A DNA stretch of 52,480 nucleotides from Bacteroidales bacterium (GCA_017651645.1 JAGCCO010000041.1:1-52480), one strand, 5' to 3'. Positions 6,898 to 15,297 are shown, numbered from the stretch's first letter. Notes: generated by a model not told the origin, from the sequence alone. Made by a program: numbers and translations.

Positions 6898-7663
6898 TAG
6901 ACAGAAATACACGCTTTTACTCGGCTTGCTTTTCGTATTGCTCACCTTCAGTGCAACACTGAAAGCCCAACTGCCAAGTCCTCCTGTTCCGCCCCGTTTG
7001 GTGAACGACTACACAGGCACATTGAGCACATCGCAAATCAGCACACTTGAGCACAAACTGGTGGCTTACAACGACAGCACTTCAACCCAGATTCTCGTCC
7101 TCCTTGTCGACGACCTGCAAGGCTATAGCGTTGAGCAATATGCCACAGAAATCGGTCATAGTTGGGGTGTAGGACAGAAGGATAAGGGGAACGGTGTCGT
7201 CATCCTTGTCAAGCCCAAAAAAGGGAGTGAAAGAGGCCAAGTAAACATCAGTCCTGGCTATGGCATGGAACAGTACGTTACTGATGCCACGGCCAAGCGC
7301 ATCATCGATCGGGAGATGATTCCCGCTTTCAAAGAAGGAGACTACTACACGGGCATCGACAATGCCGTCAATACCATCATGGACCTATGCTCAGGCAAGT
7401 TCACCCAAGACGAATATGCCGGCGACGAGGGTTTCCCCCTCTGGCTTGTTATTCTATTCATCATCGCCATCGTCATCATCTTTTCCAAATTCTCCGACAA
7501 TAATGGTCAGTCCTATACTGGTGGTGGCACACGCACCATTTGGATTCCCATGGGTGGAGGTTTTGGAGGAGGCAGCTTCGGCGGTGGTGGTTTCAGTGGC
7601 GGTGGTTTTGGAGGCTTCGGCGGTGGAGGATTTGGTGGCGGAGGTGCTTCCGGGAGTTGGTAG
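6884..7663 (+). CDS. TPM-domain membrane protein with Gly-rich tail
   Basis: 259 residues. N-terminal signal peptide (hydrophobic LLLGLLFVLLTF, ending SATLKAQ). The TPM domain follows from about 35 to 170 (RLVNDYTGTLSTSQISTLE, QILVLLVDDLQGYSVEQYA, GVGQKDKGNGVVILVK, INISPGYGME in variant form). A transmembrane helix lies near 181-200 (LWLVILFIIAIVIIF), then a cytosolic tail of GGG/F/S repeats ending GASGSW. This is the usual YgcG-like architecture with the TPM domain outside the cytoplasmic membrane. Enzymatic activity is not assigned. A TTTAGAG repeat tract follows the stop codon. Confidence 0.88.
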   Translation: MKTTNRQKYTLLLGLLFVLLTFSATLKAQLPSPPVPPRLVNDYTGTLSTSQISTLEHKLVAYNDSTSTQILVLLVDDLQGYSVEQYATEIGHSWGVGQKDKGNGVVILVKPKKGSERGQVNISPGYGMEQYVTDATAKRIIDREMIPAFKEGDYYTGIDNAVNTIMDLCSGKFTQDEYAGDEGFPLWLVILFIIAIVIIFSKFSDNNGQSYTGGGTRTIWIPMGGGFGGGSFGGGGFSGGGFGGFGGGGFGGGGASGSW

Positions 7664-7671
7664 AATTAGTT

Positions 7672-7700
7672 TAGAGTTGAGTGTTTAGAGTTTAGAGTAA
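7672..7700. repeat. TTTAGAG heptamer tract upstream of ftsE
   Basis: Three copies of TTTAGAG (two nearly tandem) with a related GTTGAG between them. The tract mirrors one after ftsE at 8385-8420. No terminator or promoter consensus is visible in it. Confidence 0.6.
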
Positions 7701-7706
7701 TAATAC

Positions 7707-8384
7707 ATGGCAGAACCCATCATAGAAATCAGAAACGCGTCTATCTTCCAGGGGGAGAACCTCGTGCTAAGCAACGTCAACCTGACGCTCAACAAGGGCG
7801 AGTTTATCTATCTCATCGGCCGCACAGGAAGCGGAAAGTCCTCTTTGTTAAAGACATTGTACGGCGAGCTACCTGCCCGCGACGGCATCGTACGCGTGGC
7901 CGGCTACGACCTCACCAAACTTCGTAGGAAAGACATCCCCTACCTGCGCCGTAAGATCGGCATCGTGTTCCAGGATTTCCAGCTACTATTCGACCGAAGT
8001 GTGGAGAAAAACCTGGAGTTTGTGCTGGGTGCCACGGGTTGGACAGAGAAAGCCGAGATTTCGCGCCGCATCGATGAGGTGCTGGACAAGGTAGGACTGG
8101 CCGACAAACGCAAAGTCATGCCTCATCAGATGTCGGGAGGCGAGCAACAAGGCATTGCCATCGCCCGAGCCTTACTCAACGATCCCGACGTCATCATCGC
8201 CGACGAGCCCACGGGCAACCTCGACCCTGACACAACTTTGGAAGTGATGAAATTGCTACGCCGAATCAGCGAGAATGGAACAGCCGTGCTGATGGCCACA
8301 CACAACTATACCTTAATGCAGAAATACCCTTCCCGCATCGCCAATTGTAAGGACGGGACTGTGGTTTGTTCTGATATGGAATAG
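7707..8384 (+). CDS. ftsE: Cell division ABC transporter ATP-binding protein FtsE
   Basis: 225 residues, standard length for FtsE. P-loop GRTGSGKSS at 38-46, Q-loop in VFQDFQLL, ABC signature MSGGEQQ, Walker B VIIADEPTGNLDP and the switch His in MATHNYTLM are all present. FtsE with its membrane partner FtsX controls peptidoglycan remodelling at the septum. As usual in Bacteroidota, ftsX is not adjacent. Residues DFQLLFDRSVEKNLEF match the FtsE/LolD-type family. TTTAGAG repeats flank the gene on both sides; its TAG stop codon is directly followed by the repeat. Confidence 0.93.
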   Translation: MAEPIIEIRNASIFQGENLVLSNVNLTLNKGEFIYLIGRTGSGKSSLLKTLYGELPARDGIVRVAGYDLTKLRRKDIPYLRRKIGIVFQDFQLLFDRSVEKNLEFVLGATGWTEKAEISRRIDEVLDKVGLADKRKVMPHQMSGGEQQGIAIARALLNDPDVIIADEPTGNLDPDTTLEVMKLLRRISENGTAVLMATHNYTLMQKYPSRIANCKDGTVVCSDME

Positions 8385-8420
8385 TTTAGAGTTTAGAGTT
8401 TAGAGTCAGTTGAGAGTTAG
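8385..8420. repeat. TTTAGAG heptamer tract downstream of ftsE
   Basis: Three head-to-tail copies of TTTAGAG directly after the ftsE stop codon, then AGTTGAGAGTTAG. It reaches into the 3' end of the convergent glycosyltransferase gene (stop at 8417-8419). Confidence 0.65.
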
Positions 8421-9541
8421 GGGTAAATAGCTCTAATGATTCTCTGTGCATTGGCCTCATTATCATACAGCTGCCGCATCTGCACATCGCGTTCCTCAAT
8501 GTCTTCTTCCGTGAAGTCTTCCTCCATAAGTCTTTTGATTTCAGTTATCATTTGCTCAGGTTCGTCGGCCACCACACAAAGACCTTCCAATGAAGTCCCC
8601 TTCACCATGTCCGAGTTGACCAGGCAGAAACGACCATTGTAAAGCGCGTTCAACAGCTTCAATTTCAACCCTGTAGGCTGGTTGGTCACCAGAATATTCA
8701 CTTGTGCCTGTCGCAAAAGGTCAATCATTTCGGCATCATCAGGATTGGCGACCATAGTCACATTTGGATATTTATCTGCCAGTTTCTTCAACTTGTCCGA
8801 AGGGTTCAAACCCGACACAATGCAATGCAGGTCAAGTTCAGAAAACACATTCTCTATCAACCATTTAGCAGCGTCTTCATTCTCTCTCACAGAAAGGTTA
8901 CCATGATACAGAACGTAATCTCCCCTACCCGTCTCAGAACAAACCGAATCAGACGCATTAAAGCCAGGCACAAGCGTCACATTTTTATAATGTTTGCTGA
9001 AATAATCCGTATCTTTCTGTGAGATAGCAAAAATGCCTGAAGCCTTTTTTAAGACAGGCTCATAACGTCTCAACTTCCATGCCTCTGCATGATAGAACAG
9101 TCTTTTCCAGCCGCATTTTTCAGTATCGCCCAAACCATTGTAATAATCATGTTCCACATTGTGGGCACGAACATACATCTTCCTGTTTTTCAAACGTTTA
9201 TCCAACAATACAGCGGTCGTATGCAAACCCTCGCAAAAAATGGGATAATTGTCCTTTAACAAGTCCTGAACCAATGCTTCGGAACGGCGCGAATTGACGA
9301 TGAACGGAGTAAGGCTTAACTGTTTAGCAAAGGAGGTGTCGCGCTTATAATACTTCACCTCATGGCAACGATTCAAGATTTCCTGCTCACCGCGACCATA
9401 CTCGAAACAATGGAGATGCACTTTGACGCCAGCCTCAGAAAGGGCTTTCACGCGGTAGAAAACATCAATGATCCCGCCATAATTAGCAGGATAAGGCACG
9501 TCGAAAGCGATGACATGTAGGTGATAATCAGTATCATTCAT
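8417..9541 (-). CDS. Glycosyltransferase, GT4-like
   Basis: 374 residues. The start at 9541 (MNDTDYHLHVIAFDVPYPAN) is chosen because the upstream in-frame extension lies inside the coding sequence of the preceding gene and looks non-coding. The N-terminal half has the sugar-nucleotide glycosyltransferase B-fold pattern (VPYPANYGGIIDVFYRVKAL, YVRAHNVEHDYY). The C-terminal half has GDYVLYHGNLSVRENEDAAKWL and a donor-site region PTGLKLKLLNALYNGRFCLV. It overlaps the upstream glycosyltransferase gene by 8 nt, so the two are one operon. Probably adds a sugar to a surface polysaccharide; donor and acceptor unknown. Confidence 0.87.
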   Translation of the reverse strand: MNDTDYHLHVIAFDVPYPANYGGIIDVFYRVKALSEAGVKVHLHCFEYGRGEQEILNRCHEVKYYKRDTSFAKQLSLTPFIVNSRRSEALVQDLLKDNYPIFCEGLHTTAVLLDKRLKNRKMYVRAHNVEHDYYNGLGDTEKCGWKRLFYHAEAWKLRRYEPVLKKASGIFAISQKDTDYFSKHYKNVTLVPGFNASDSVCSETGRGDYVLYHGNLSVRENEDAAKWLIENVFSELDLHCIVSGLNPSDKLKKLADKYPNVTMVANPDDAEMIDLLRQAQVNILVTNQPTGLKLKLLNALYNGRFCLVNSDMVKGTSLEGLCVVADEPEQMITEIKRLMEEDFTEEDIEERDVQMRQLYDNEANAQRIIRAIYP

Positions 9542-10649
9542 AATGTTTGTAGATTTCAAGCAGTTTTTGTTCCTCGTTCTCCCAACACAAATCCTGTGCA
9601 GCAATAGCCAAATTCCGCTGCCATTGTTCCCTTCTCGCGTTATCCGACAAAGCCTCACGAATAGTGGTAGCAATGGTCGCAGGCTCATGGTTTTCGATGA
9701 AAAGACCAAGGTCGTATTCTCGGATAACCTTTTCGATTTCATTCAGATGTGAGGCAATAATCGGCACGCCTGCCTGGATAAAGTCAAACAGCTTGTTAGG
9801 CAGGCTAAAACGATAGTTGAGGTTGGTGTCTTTGTCGAGGCAGAAGCCTAATTCGGCCAGTTGAGTATAAGCCATCATCTGTTGGTAAGGCATACGCGGG
9901 AAGAAATGCACACGGTCTGTAATCTCCAGGTCTTCAACCATTTGCTTCAAGAGGGGCAACACATCGCCACCCCCGATAATCATCAGGAAACAATCGTCAA
10001 GATAGGCCATAGCCTGCACCAGCTCCTCCGCTCCACGCTGAATATTGATGCCAGAGCCTTGTAATACCAATAGGTGTTTGTCGGTAGGCAATCCCAAGAC
10101 GGATTTATCTCCTTTCGGAGGCAAAGCCTTGCGCGGTGGGATGTTGCGGATGACATGCACCTTCACACCATATTTCTCACGAAATAAATCGGCGATACTA
10201 TCGCAAACAGTGATCATCTCGTTCAACTTGGGCACCACGAAGCCTTCGATCCGTTTCCACACCCGCTGCACTTTGGGTCGATTAACCAGTTCTGGGGTTT
10301 CGGTGAAGTACTCGTGGCTGTCGAAAATCATTTTGATGCCTTTCAGACGCGAAATGAAATAATTGGGCAAAATCGTATCCAAGTCGTTTGACAGTAAAAG
10401 CTGAGCACGATGAAACAAAAGGAAGAAAAACAATCGGATGTTATACTCAGCATAAAACAGCGGCCCTTTCTCAAAGAGCAACTTCATGCGATGGGAAGCG
10501 TAAGGACGTTCATCCATCGGCGGGCTTTTGCGTTGCTTCCGTCCGATCAAAAGAACCTCATATCCAGCCTTTTGCAAAGCCATACACGACTTATTGACCC
10601 TTTGGTCTGTTACCAAATCGTTGATCACCGATACGATGGCGCGTTTCAT
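9534..10649 (-). CDS. Glycosyltransferase, GT4-like
   Basis: 371 residues, start MKRAIVSVINDLVTDQRVNK. This start is supported because the -7 element at 10654-10661 lies immediately upstream, excluding the longer frame. Family features: TDQRVNKSCMALQKAGYEVLLIGR, FDSHEYFTETPEL, VPKLNEMITVCDSIADLF, LVLQGSGINIQRGAEELVQAM and the C-terminal donor site NYRFSLPNKLFDFIQAGVPI. This pattern is common in Bacteroidota surface-glycan loci. The mRNA may be nearly leaderless. Confidence 0.88.
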   Translation of the reverse strand: MKRAIVSVINDLVTDQRVNKSCMALQKAGYEVLLIGRKQRKSPPMDERPYASHRMKLLFEKGPLFYAEYNIRLFFFLLFHRAQLLLSNDLDTILPNYFISRLKGIKMIFDSHEYFTETPELVNRPKVQRVWKRIEGFVVPKLNEMITVCDSIADLFREKYGVKVHVIRNIPPRKALPPKGDKSVLGLPTDKHLLVLQGSGINIQRGAEELVQAMAYLDDCFLMIIGGGDVLPLLKQMVEDLEITDRVHFFPRMPYQQMMAYTQLAELGFCLDKDTNLNYRFSLPNKLFDFIQAGVPIIASHLNEIEKVIREYDLGLFIENHEPATIATTIREALSDNARREQWQRNLAIAAQDLCWENEEQKLLEIYKHYE

Positions 10650-10653
10650 GGGA

Positions 10654-10661
10654 CAAAGATA
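10654..10661 (-). promoter_or_regulatory. -7 element of the glycosyltransferase operon, 4 nt from ATG
   Basis: Minus-strand TATCTTTG followed by TCCC and the ATG at 10649. Since transcription starts a few nt after this element in Bacteroidota, the transcript would be leaderless or nearly so. Confidence 0.7.
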
Positions 10662-10703
10662 CGAATGTTTTTGATGAAACGATTCAAATTCGCTTCTATT
10701 GTG

Positions 10704-10711
10704 TATTTTTG
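10704..10711 (+). promoter_or_regulatory. -7 element of murB, 5 nt from ATG
   Basis: TATTTTTG followed by CACCC and the ATG at 10717. It excludes the alternative TTG start at 10699 and predicts a leaderless murB transcript. Confidence 0.7.
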
Positions 10712-10716
10712 CACCC

Positions 10717-11769
10717 ATGAAAACCAATGTCAACCTACGACCTTACAACAGCTTCGGCTTCGATGCCATAGCCAAGTACTTCGTTGAAATCAACGCAATC
10801 GACGACCTACAAGCGCTCATCAGAAACGGAGCGTTTCAGAAGTATAAAACTCTGATCCTCAGCGGAGGAAACAATGTACTTTTCCAAGAAGATGTGTTTG
10901 ATGGTCTTGTGGTTAACATCAATACGAAAGGCGTTGAAATCCTTGGTGAAGATGGAAACGAAATCATCGTGCGTGCTCAAGCTGGAGAAGACTGGCCTGA
11001 TTTCGTGCGCTTTTGTGTCGGCAAAGGATGGCATGGCATAGAAAACCTCGCCCATATTCCTGGTAAGGTCGGGGCTGCACCCGTACAGAACATCGGTGCT
11101 TATGGCATGGAACTGAAAGACAGCTTCTTGCAATGCAAAGCTATTGAAATGGAGACAGGTGAGACAAGAGTTTTTACCAAAGAGGAATGCCGTTTTGGCT
11201 ACCGCGAGAGCATCTTCAAAAGAGCACTGAAAGGTCAATACGTCATCACATCTGTGGACTTCCTGCTGCAGAAAAACGCCCCACTCCACCTCGAATACGG
11301 CAACATCAAAGCCTATTTGGAGCAAAACGGCATTGTAAACCCGACTTTGCAACAACTCCACGATGCCATTTGTGCCATCCGTGATAGCAAACTGCCTGAT
11401 GTGAAGCAGATTGGTAGTGCAGGGAGTTTCTTCAAAAATCCTGTCATCGATGTCGAGCAATTCGAGGCCTTGCAAAAAGAGTATCCCAACATCCCACATT
11501 ACGACGAGCCTAATGGCAAGGTGAAAGTCCCGGCAGGATGGCTCATTGAGCATAGCGGCCCTTCGACCCTTCGACAAACTCAGGGCTCAGGGACCAGCTG
11601 GAAAGGCTGGCGAGACGAACATGTTGGCGTGTATGACAAGCAGGCACTCGTTTTAGTGCATTACGGTGGAGGCAAAGGTCAAGACATTGTGGAACTGGCC
11701 CACAAAATCCAAGATTCCGTGGAGGCCAAATTTGGGATAAAGATTGGTCCCGAGGTCAACTTAGTTTGA
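10717..11769 (+). CDS. murB: UDP-N-acetylenolpyruvoylglucosamine reductase MurB with a 13-codon insertion
   Basis: 350 residues. MurB makes UDP-N-acetylmuramate for peptidoglycan, using NADPH and FAD in the cytosol. Seen: N-terminal NLRPYNSFGFDAIAKYFVEI, FAD-binding LSGGNNVLF, GIENLAHIPGKVGAAPVQNI, GYRESIFK, the active-site region IGSAGSFFKNPVI (Ser237) and C-terminal GPEVNLV with the catalytic Glu346. This is the E. coli-like type I domain set. Between HSG (279-281) and WKGW the protein carries an extra PSTLRQTQGSGTS (residues 282-294), encoded by a repeat-like sequence at 11560-11598. Without it the reading would be the usual IEHSGWKGWR. The insertion keeps the frame and lies near the C-terminus in what is probably a loop, so the enzyme is likely functional. 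Confidence 0.95.
   Translation: MKTNVNLRPYNSFGFDAIAKYFVEINAIDDLQALIRNGAFQKYKTLILSGGNNVLFQEDVFDGLVVNINTKGVEILGEDGNEIIVRAQAGEDWPDFVRFCVGKGWHGIENLAHIPGKVGAAPVQNIGAYGMELKDSFLQCKAIEMETGETRVFTKEECRFGYRESIFKRALKGQYVITSVDFLLQKNAPLHLEYGNIKAYLEQNGIVNPTLQQLHDAICAIRDSKLPDVKQIGSAGSFFKNPVIDVEQFEALQKEYPNIPHYDEPNGKVKVPAGWLIEHSGPSTLRQTQGSGTSWKGWRDEHVGVYDKQALVLVHYGGGKGQDIVELAHKIQDSVEAKFGIKIGPEVNLV
11560..11598. repeat. 39-bp in-frame REP-like insertion within murB
   Basis: The insert contains CCCTTCGACAAACTCAGGG (11567-11585), flanked by CCTTCGAC on one side and CTCAGGGACC on the other. This resembles the widespread bacterial dispersed repeat built on CCTTCGACAAGCTCAGGG. It adds exactly 13 codons between conserved MurB residues. 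Confidence 0.7.
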
Positions 11770-11779
11770 TGGATGCGAA

Positions 11780-12037
11780 CTAATAATTTAGCACTTCAAT
11801 ATCATCACCATTGCTGAAAATAATGTACTTGCGCCCGTAGATGGTTACAATTTCGTAGTCCGCGCTGCGAGACGTGCCCGTTGTTGTGACTTCCATGGCA
11901 TTTTCGGAAGGTAGTATTGCATCTGTAATGCGGCCATTCGCGTATGATTTCGTGAAAAGGTTGTCAAAGGCTAAGCCCATGCCAAAACCGATGATCGTAA
12001 AGGCGACCAACAAGAGGTAAACTTTTGATTTCTTCAT
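11780..12037 (-). CDS. Small membrane-anchored protein of unknown function
   Basis: 85 residues. One N-terminal hydrophobic segment (VYLLLVAFTIIGFGMGLAF, about residues 6-24), then a short hydrophilic domain ending ADYEIVTIYGRKYIIFSNGDDIEVLNY. The C-terminal YGRKYIIFSNG.DIEVLNY pattern is seen in small hypothetical proteins of Bacteroidota. It sits on the same strand as pyrD but upstream signals are not evident. Not recognised beyond this. Confidence 0.65.
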   Translation of the reverse strand: MKKSKVYLLLVAFTIIGFGMGLAFDNLFTKSYANGRITDAILPSENAMEVTTTGTSRSADYEIVTIYGRKYIIFSNGDDIEVLNY

Positions 12038-12083
12038 GATGAGTGGGTTTTTGAACGTGGATTAACCCATCAAAAACCGTTCC

Positions 12084-12995
12084 TTATTCCAAAGCCCCAA
12101 CCAAATCCGTAACCTTTTGGAATCCATGACGTTCACAATAGTCAGCAATACCTATTGCTACCTTCGCTGAAACCGCTGGATCAATGAAATTGGCCGTGCC
12201 GATTTCGATGGCGGAGGCACCAGCGAGCAGGAACTCCACGGCATCGGTGGCGTTAGAGATGCCGCCCAAGCCCACTACAGGAATCTTCACTGCTTTGGCC
12301 ACCTGCCACACCATGCGCAAGGCCACAGGCTTCACACAAGCACCCGACAAACCACCTGTGATGACGGACAATTTCGGTTTACGTTTTTCCGCATCAATGG
12401 CCATGCCCATCAAGGTGTTGATGAGCGACACCGAGTCAGCACCAGCAGCTTCAGCTGCCAAGGCTATTTCAGAGATATTGGTCACATTCGGCGACAACTT
12501 GACCATTAAATGTTTGTGATACACCTTGCGCACCTCGGAAACCACTTGAGAGATGCCTGTGGTGGTCACACCGAAGGCCATGCCACCTTGCTTTACGTTG
12601 GGGCAAGAGACGTTCAGTTCGATGGCTGGGATCTTGTCCAAAGCATCCACCATCTCGGCGCCTTCAACATAGTCTTCCAAAGTAGAGCCAGAAAGGTTGA
12701 GCAACACGTTGGTATCGAAGTCCTTGATACGAGGATAAATGACGTCAATAAAGTACTGTACACCTTTGTTTTGAAGCCCGACACAGTTCAACATTCCTGA
12801 TGCAGTTTCCGCCATACGCGGATAGGGATTGCCTTCTCGCGGATGCAAAGTCGTACCTTTTACGATAATGCCACCCAGTTGAGCCAAATCCACGAAATCG
12901 GTGTACTCCTCGCCGTAGCCGAAGGTACCCGAAGCCGTCATCACAGGGTTGCGCAGCACCAGGCCGCGGCCAAAGTCTATCGTCGTATTCACCAT
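12084..12995 (-). CDS. pyrD: Dihydroorotate dehydrogenase B, catalytic subunit
   Basis: 303 residues, normal for class 1B PyrD. It oxidises dihydroorotate to orotate in pyrimidine synthesis, passing electrons via FMN to PyrK and NAD. Seen: [46 protein letters not shown], the catalytic-cysteine motif [21 protein letters not shown] and the FMN-phosphate site [29 protein letters not shown] in its usual order. It overlaps the 3' end of pyrK by 7 nt, so both are co-transcribed. Confidence 0.96.
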   Translation of the reverse strand: MVNTTIDFGRGLVLRNPVMTASGTFGYGEEYTDFVDLAQLGGIIVKGTTLHPREGNPYPRMAETASGMLNCVGLQNKGVQYFIDVIYPRIKDFDTNVLLNLSGSTLEDYVEGAEMVDALDKIPAIELNVSCPNVKQGGMAFGVTTTGISQVVSEVRKVYHKHLMVKLSPNVTNISEIALAAEAAGADSVSLINTLMGMAIDAEKRKPKLSVITGGLSGACVKPVALRMVWQVAKAVKIPVVGLGGISNATDAVEFLLAGASAIEIGTANFIDPAVSAKVAIGIADYCERHGFQKVTDLVGALE

Positions 12996-13753
12996 TTCAA
13001 CCTCCTTGTGTTAAATACCGGACCTTCCTTGCAGACGCACACATGACCGTCGACGGTGTCCTCCACACAGCAGAGGCAGGCACCTAAGCCGCAAGCCATC
13101 AGATTCTCAAGCGAAACTTCACACCAGACATCCTTTTCTTCGGCAAGTTTGGCCACAGCTTTCATCATAGGCTTCGGACCACAGACATAGATTTTGTCAA
13201 AACCTTGTTCCTGCCATACCGAGTGCATGGTCACAAAACCTTTCTCGCCCAAAGAGCCATCTTCCGTCGTCACGAAGGTCTCTCCTAGTTTTTGATAATC
13301 TGCCAGACGAAGCAAATCCGATTCTGTTTTTCCGCCCAAAAGCAAAGTCGGACGAATGCCTTTTTCGTTCATGACCTTTGCGAGAAAATACAAGGGTGCG
13401 ATGCCGATGCCGCCACCGACGAGCAGACATTTCTCCCCTCTCTCGGGCATGCTGAATCCGTTGCCCAATGGCAGCACTACATTGATAGTATCGCCCACCT
13501 CGGCAGCCGCCAGATGCCGCGTCCCCTCGCCTATTTGTTGTACCAACATAGTAATATCGTTTTGCTTGACATCCACATCGTGGATGGAGATGGGACGGCG
13601 CAGGTAGGTGCTAGGCGAGCAGTCGACACGCACCTGGACGAATTGTCCAGGCGCAATTACAGGCAAAGCCCGCTCAGCACATAGCCTCATCAGCACTGAG
13701 CGACCAAAGTCCTGTTTTTCGACCAATTTGAAGTCTGTAATCTGCTTCTTCAT
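12989..13753 (-). CDS. pyrK: Dihydroorotate dehydrogenase B, electron-transfer subunit
   Basis: 254 residues. PyrK binds FAD and a 2Fe-2S cluster and links PyrD to NAD. Seen: FAD-binding [14 protein letters not shown]-binding [14 protein letters not shown], and the cluster ligands in [19 protein letters not shown] and [11 protein letters not shown]. The start at 13753 ([15 protein letters not shown]) fits the family and the -7 element at 13774-13781. A longer frame to 13810 runs through the terminator of the neighbouring gene and is rejected. Confidence 0.95.
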   Translation of the reverse strand: MKKQITDFKLVEKQDFGRSVLMRLCAERALPVIAPGQFVQVRVDCSPSTYLRRPISIHDVDVKQNDITMLVQQIGEGTRHLAAAEVGDTINVVLPLGNGFSMPERGEKCLLVGGGIGIAPLYFLAKVMNEKGIRPTLLLGGKTESDLLRLADYQKLGETFVTTEDGSLGEKGFVTMHSVWQEQGFDKIYVCGPKPMMKAVAKLAEEKDVWCEVSLENLMACGLGACLCCVEDTVDGHVCVCKEGPVFNTRRLKW

Positions 13754-13773
13754 TTTTCTGGCTTTTGAACGCA

Positions 13774-13781
13774 CAAATGTA
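13774..13781 (-). promoter_or_regulatory. -7 element of the pyrK-pyrD operon
   Basis: Minus-strand TACATTTG, 20 nt before the pyrK start. It directly follows the T-tract of the upstream terminator. Confidence 0.6.
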
Positions 13782-13805
13782 CAAAAAAAGCCGCAAAAGC
13801 GGCTT
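13782..13805 (-). terminator. Rho-independent terminator of the DUF5606 gene
   Basis: Minus strand AAGCCGC-TTTT-GCGGCTT followed by a T run; it lies 27 nt after the DUF5606 stop. Confidence 0.85.
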
Positions 13806-13831
13806 CTCAAAAAAATATACCCTATGAAAAG

Positions 13832-14272
13832 TTATTCTTTTTCTTCAGCTGGAGTTTCACCCGTCTCAGGTTGAGCTTCCTCCTCGGTGAAATCAAGCAG
13901 ATTCTTGTCCATCAGCATCTGATACCAAGCGAAAACCTTTCTCATGTCAGAAGGATACACGGCCTCCTCGTCATAGTCAGGCATGACAAAGGCGAACTTC
14001 TCACGCAACTGCTCAGGGGTGGCCTTCTTGAAATCGAAGTCAACCTTGTCGCCCATTTTCTCATGGATCATTTTGAAGACTTCCTTCAGCGGACGGTCTT
14101 CATCGGTGGAGAAAATAGAGATTTCCTCAAGGGAACTCATACGATCACGAGCAAAGGCAGGGATGCATTTACCATCGACCACAGATTCGACAATAATTCT
14201 TCCAATGGCTTGGGACTTCACTTGATAAAGGCCAGGTTTGCCTGATATCGAAACGATTTTGCTTAAATCCAT
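13832..14272 (-). CDS. DUF5606 family protein
   Basis: 146 residues. The N-terminus MDLSKIVSISGKPGLYQVKS is the family hallmark, followed by RIIVESVVDGKCIPAFARDRMSSLEEISIFS and VPLKEVF-like DRPLKEVFKMI. The C-terminal tail is acidic (PETGETPAEEKE). DUF5606 proteins are small, cytosolic and nearly universal in Bacteroidota; function unknown. It has its own promoter and terminator, so it is monocistronic. Confidence 0.88.
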   Translation of the reverse strand: MDLSKIVSISGKPGLYQVKSQAIGRIIVESVVDGKCIPAFARDRMSSLEEISIFSTDEDRPLKEVFKMIHEKMGDKVDFDFKKATPEQLREKFAFVMPDYDEEAVYPSDMRKVFAWYQMLMDKNLLDFTEEEAQPETGETPAEEKE

Positions 14273-14300
14273 AATTCATTCACTTTTTAAAAAACGGCTG

Positions 14301-14329
14301 CAAAAATAGGAAAAGTTTTGGAAATCCAA
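14301..14329 (-). promoter_or_regulatory. Promoter of the DUF5606 gene
   Basis: Minus-strand TTG (14329-14327), 18-nt spacer and TATTTTTG (14308-14301), 28 nt before the start codon. Confidence 0.7.
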
Positions 14330-14349
14330 TTCAAATCTTGAAAAAACCC

Positions 14350-15297
14350 TCAATACTCCAACCGTATCTCATCCACCCAAAGCACGTTGCCCAAAGCTCC
14401 GATAAACGCACCTTGGCTACCTGATGTAATCATCATAATAGCATGAGTAACAGGACTATTCGCATCTGCCCAAGCCTCTTCCTGAATAGCTTTTTTCTTA
14501 CCACTCTTATTCAAGGCATACATGGTCTTATCGCCAGAGATCAAGTCCATAAACGGCTGATAATTTGCGGATTTTCGTGCATCGCCATAAATCACAGGGA
14601 CTCTGAAATCCTTCACCCATCCATTTGACGACTTGTCAATATGATAGACTGCCGTCCCCACTCTTTTCGCGTGGATGTTGCCTTTCTCGTCTTCCCAACG
14701 GTATTGCAAAATGAAAAGAATCTCCGCGGGATCATAACCGTCGAACTCGGTGGTGCGGAAGGTGGTGCCTTTCACCAGTTTTCCAGTATTGGGGATGATG
14801 GCCTTGTAATTGAGCACAAGAGCCTTAGGCCGTTTTGTAAAAGGTATGCCCCAATCCATAAAAGCATACGGGTCGCTGACTCCCGTAACAGGTTCAAGCA
14901 TCTTACCCCAATAGATGGAACCCGCAGCCAACACCTTTATATTAATAAGCCCTGCCACTTTGCATGACGCGAACTGCGTAGCCAATTTGGCACATTTGCC
15001 GTTCGGGCCTTTATCTGGAGTTACATTTGTGCTGGTCTTCACTACACCCATCACTTTGGCAAAGGCATTCGAAGACGACCAAATGGTGTGTTTGTAATCG
15101 TAAGACTCGTTCAAACGAATAGTATCAGTAGGCGCAATCACATATAATGTCTTCTCATGCCCGCCAACGATTTGCGATTCAGTGATATAACGCACCGCCC
15201 ATTGCTCAAAGTCGCCCAATGGCACCTTCTCATAGCGTTGGCCAAAGCCCGAAAGTGCCATCAACAGACATAATATGGTTACTTGAATTTTATCCAT
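14350..15297 (-). CDS. PCMD-like secreted protein in the steroid-reductase-like operon
   Basis: 315 residues with an N-terminal signal peptide (ILCLLMALSGFGQ). The body begins VPLGDFEQWAVRYITES and ends IMMITSGSQGAFIGALGNVLWVDEIRLEY in the style of the PCMD family (putative carbohydrate metabolism domain, a beta-sandwich of Bacteroidota). Intermediate segments include TPDKGPNGKCAKLATQF, GSIYWGKML and RPKALVLNYKA, which fit the PCMD pattern. It overlaps the upstream dehydrogenase gene by 19 nt, so it should be translated with it. Probably periplasmic or surface-attached; ligand unknown. Confidence 0.8.
   Translation of the reverse strand: MDKIQVTILCLLMALSGFGQRYEKVPLGDFEQWAVRYITESQIVGGHEKTLYVIAPTDTIRLNESYDYKHTIWSSSNAFAKVMGVVKTSTNVTPDKGPNGKCAKLATQFASCKVAGLINIKVLAAGSIYWGKMLEPVTGVSDPYAFMDWGIPFTKRPKALVLNYKAIIPNTGKLVKGTTFRTTEFDGYDPAEILFILQYRWEDEKGNIHAKRVGTAVYHIDKSSNGWVKDFRVPVIYGDARKSANYQPFMDLISGDKTMYALNKSGKKKAIQEEAWADANSPVTHAIMMITSGSQGAFIGALGNVLWVDEIRLEY

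Noticed and set aside
9542..9742. Longer N-terminus for the glycosyltransferase ending at 8417
   Set aside because: The extension lies within the coding sequence of the upstream glycosyltransferase gene and has no family similarity; the fold starts after MNDTD.
10807..11577. 256-codon open frame antisense to murB
   Set aside because: murB is unmistakable on the plus strand and the antisense product shows no recognisable domain.
13754..13810. Longer N-terminus for pyrK
   Set aside because: It would be encoded by the terminator hairpin and promoter region of the neighbouring gene.
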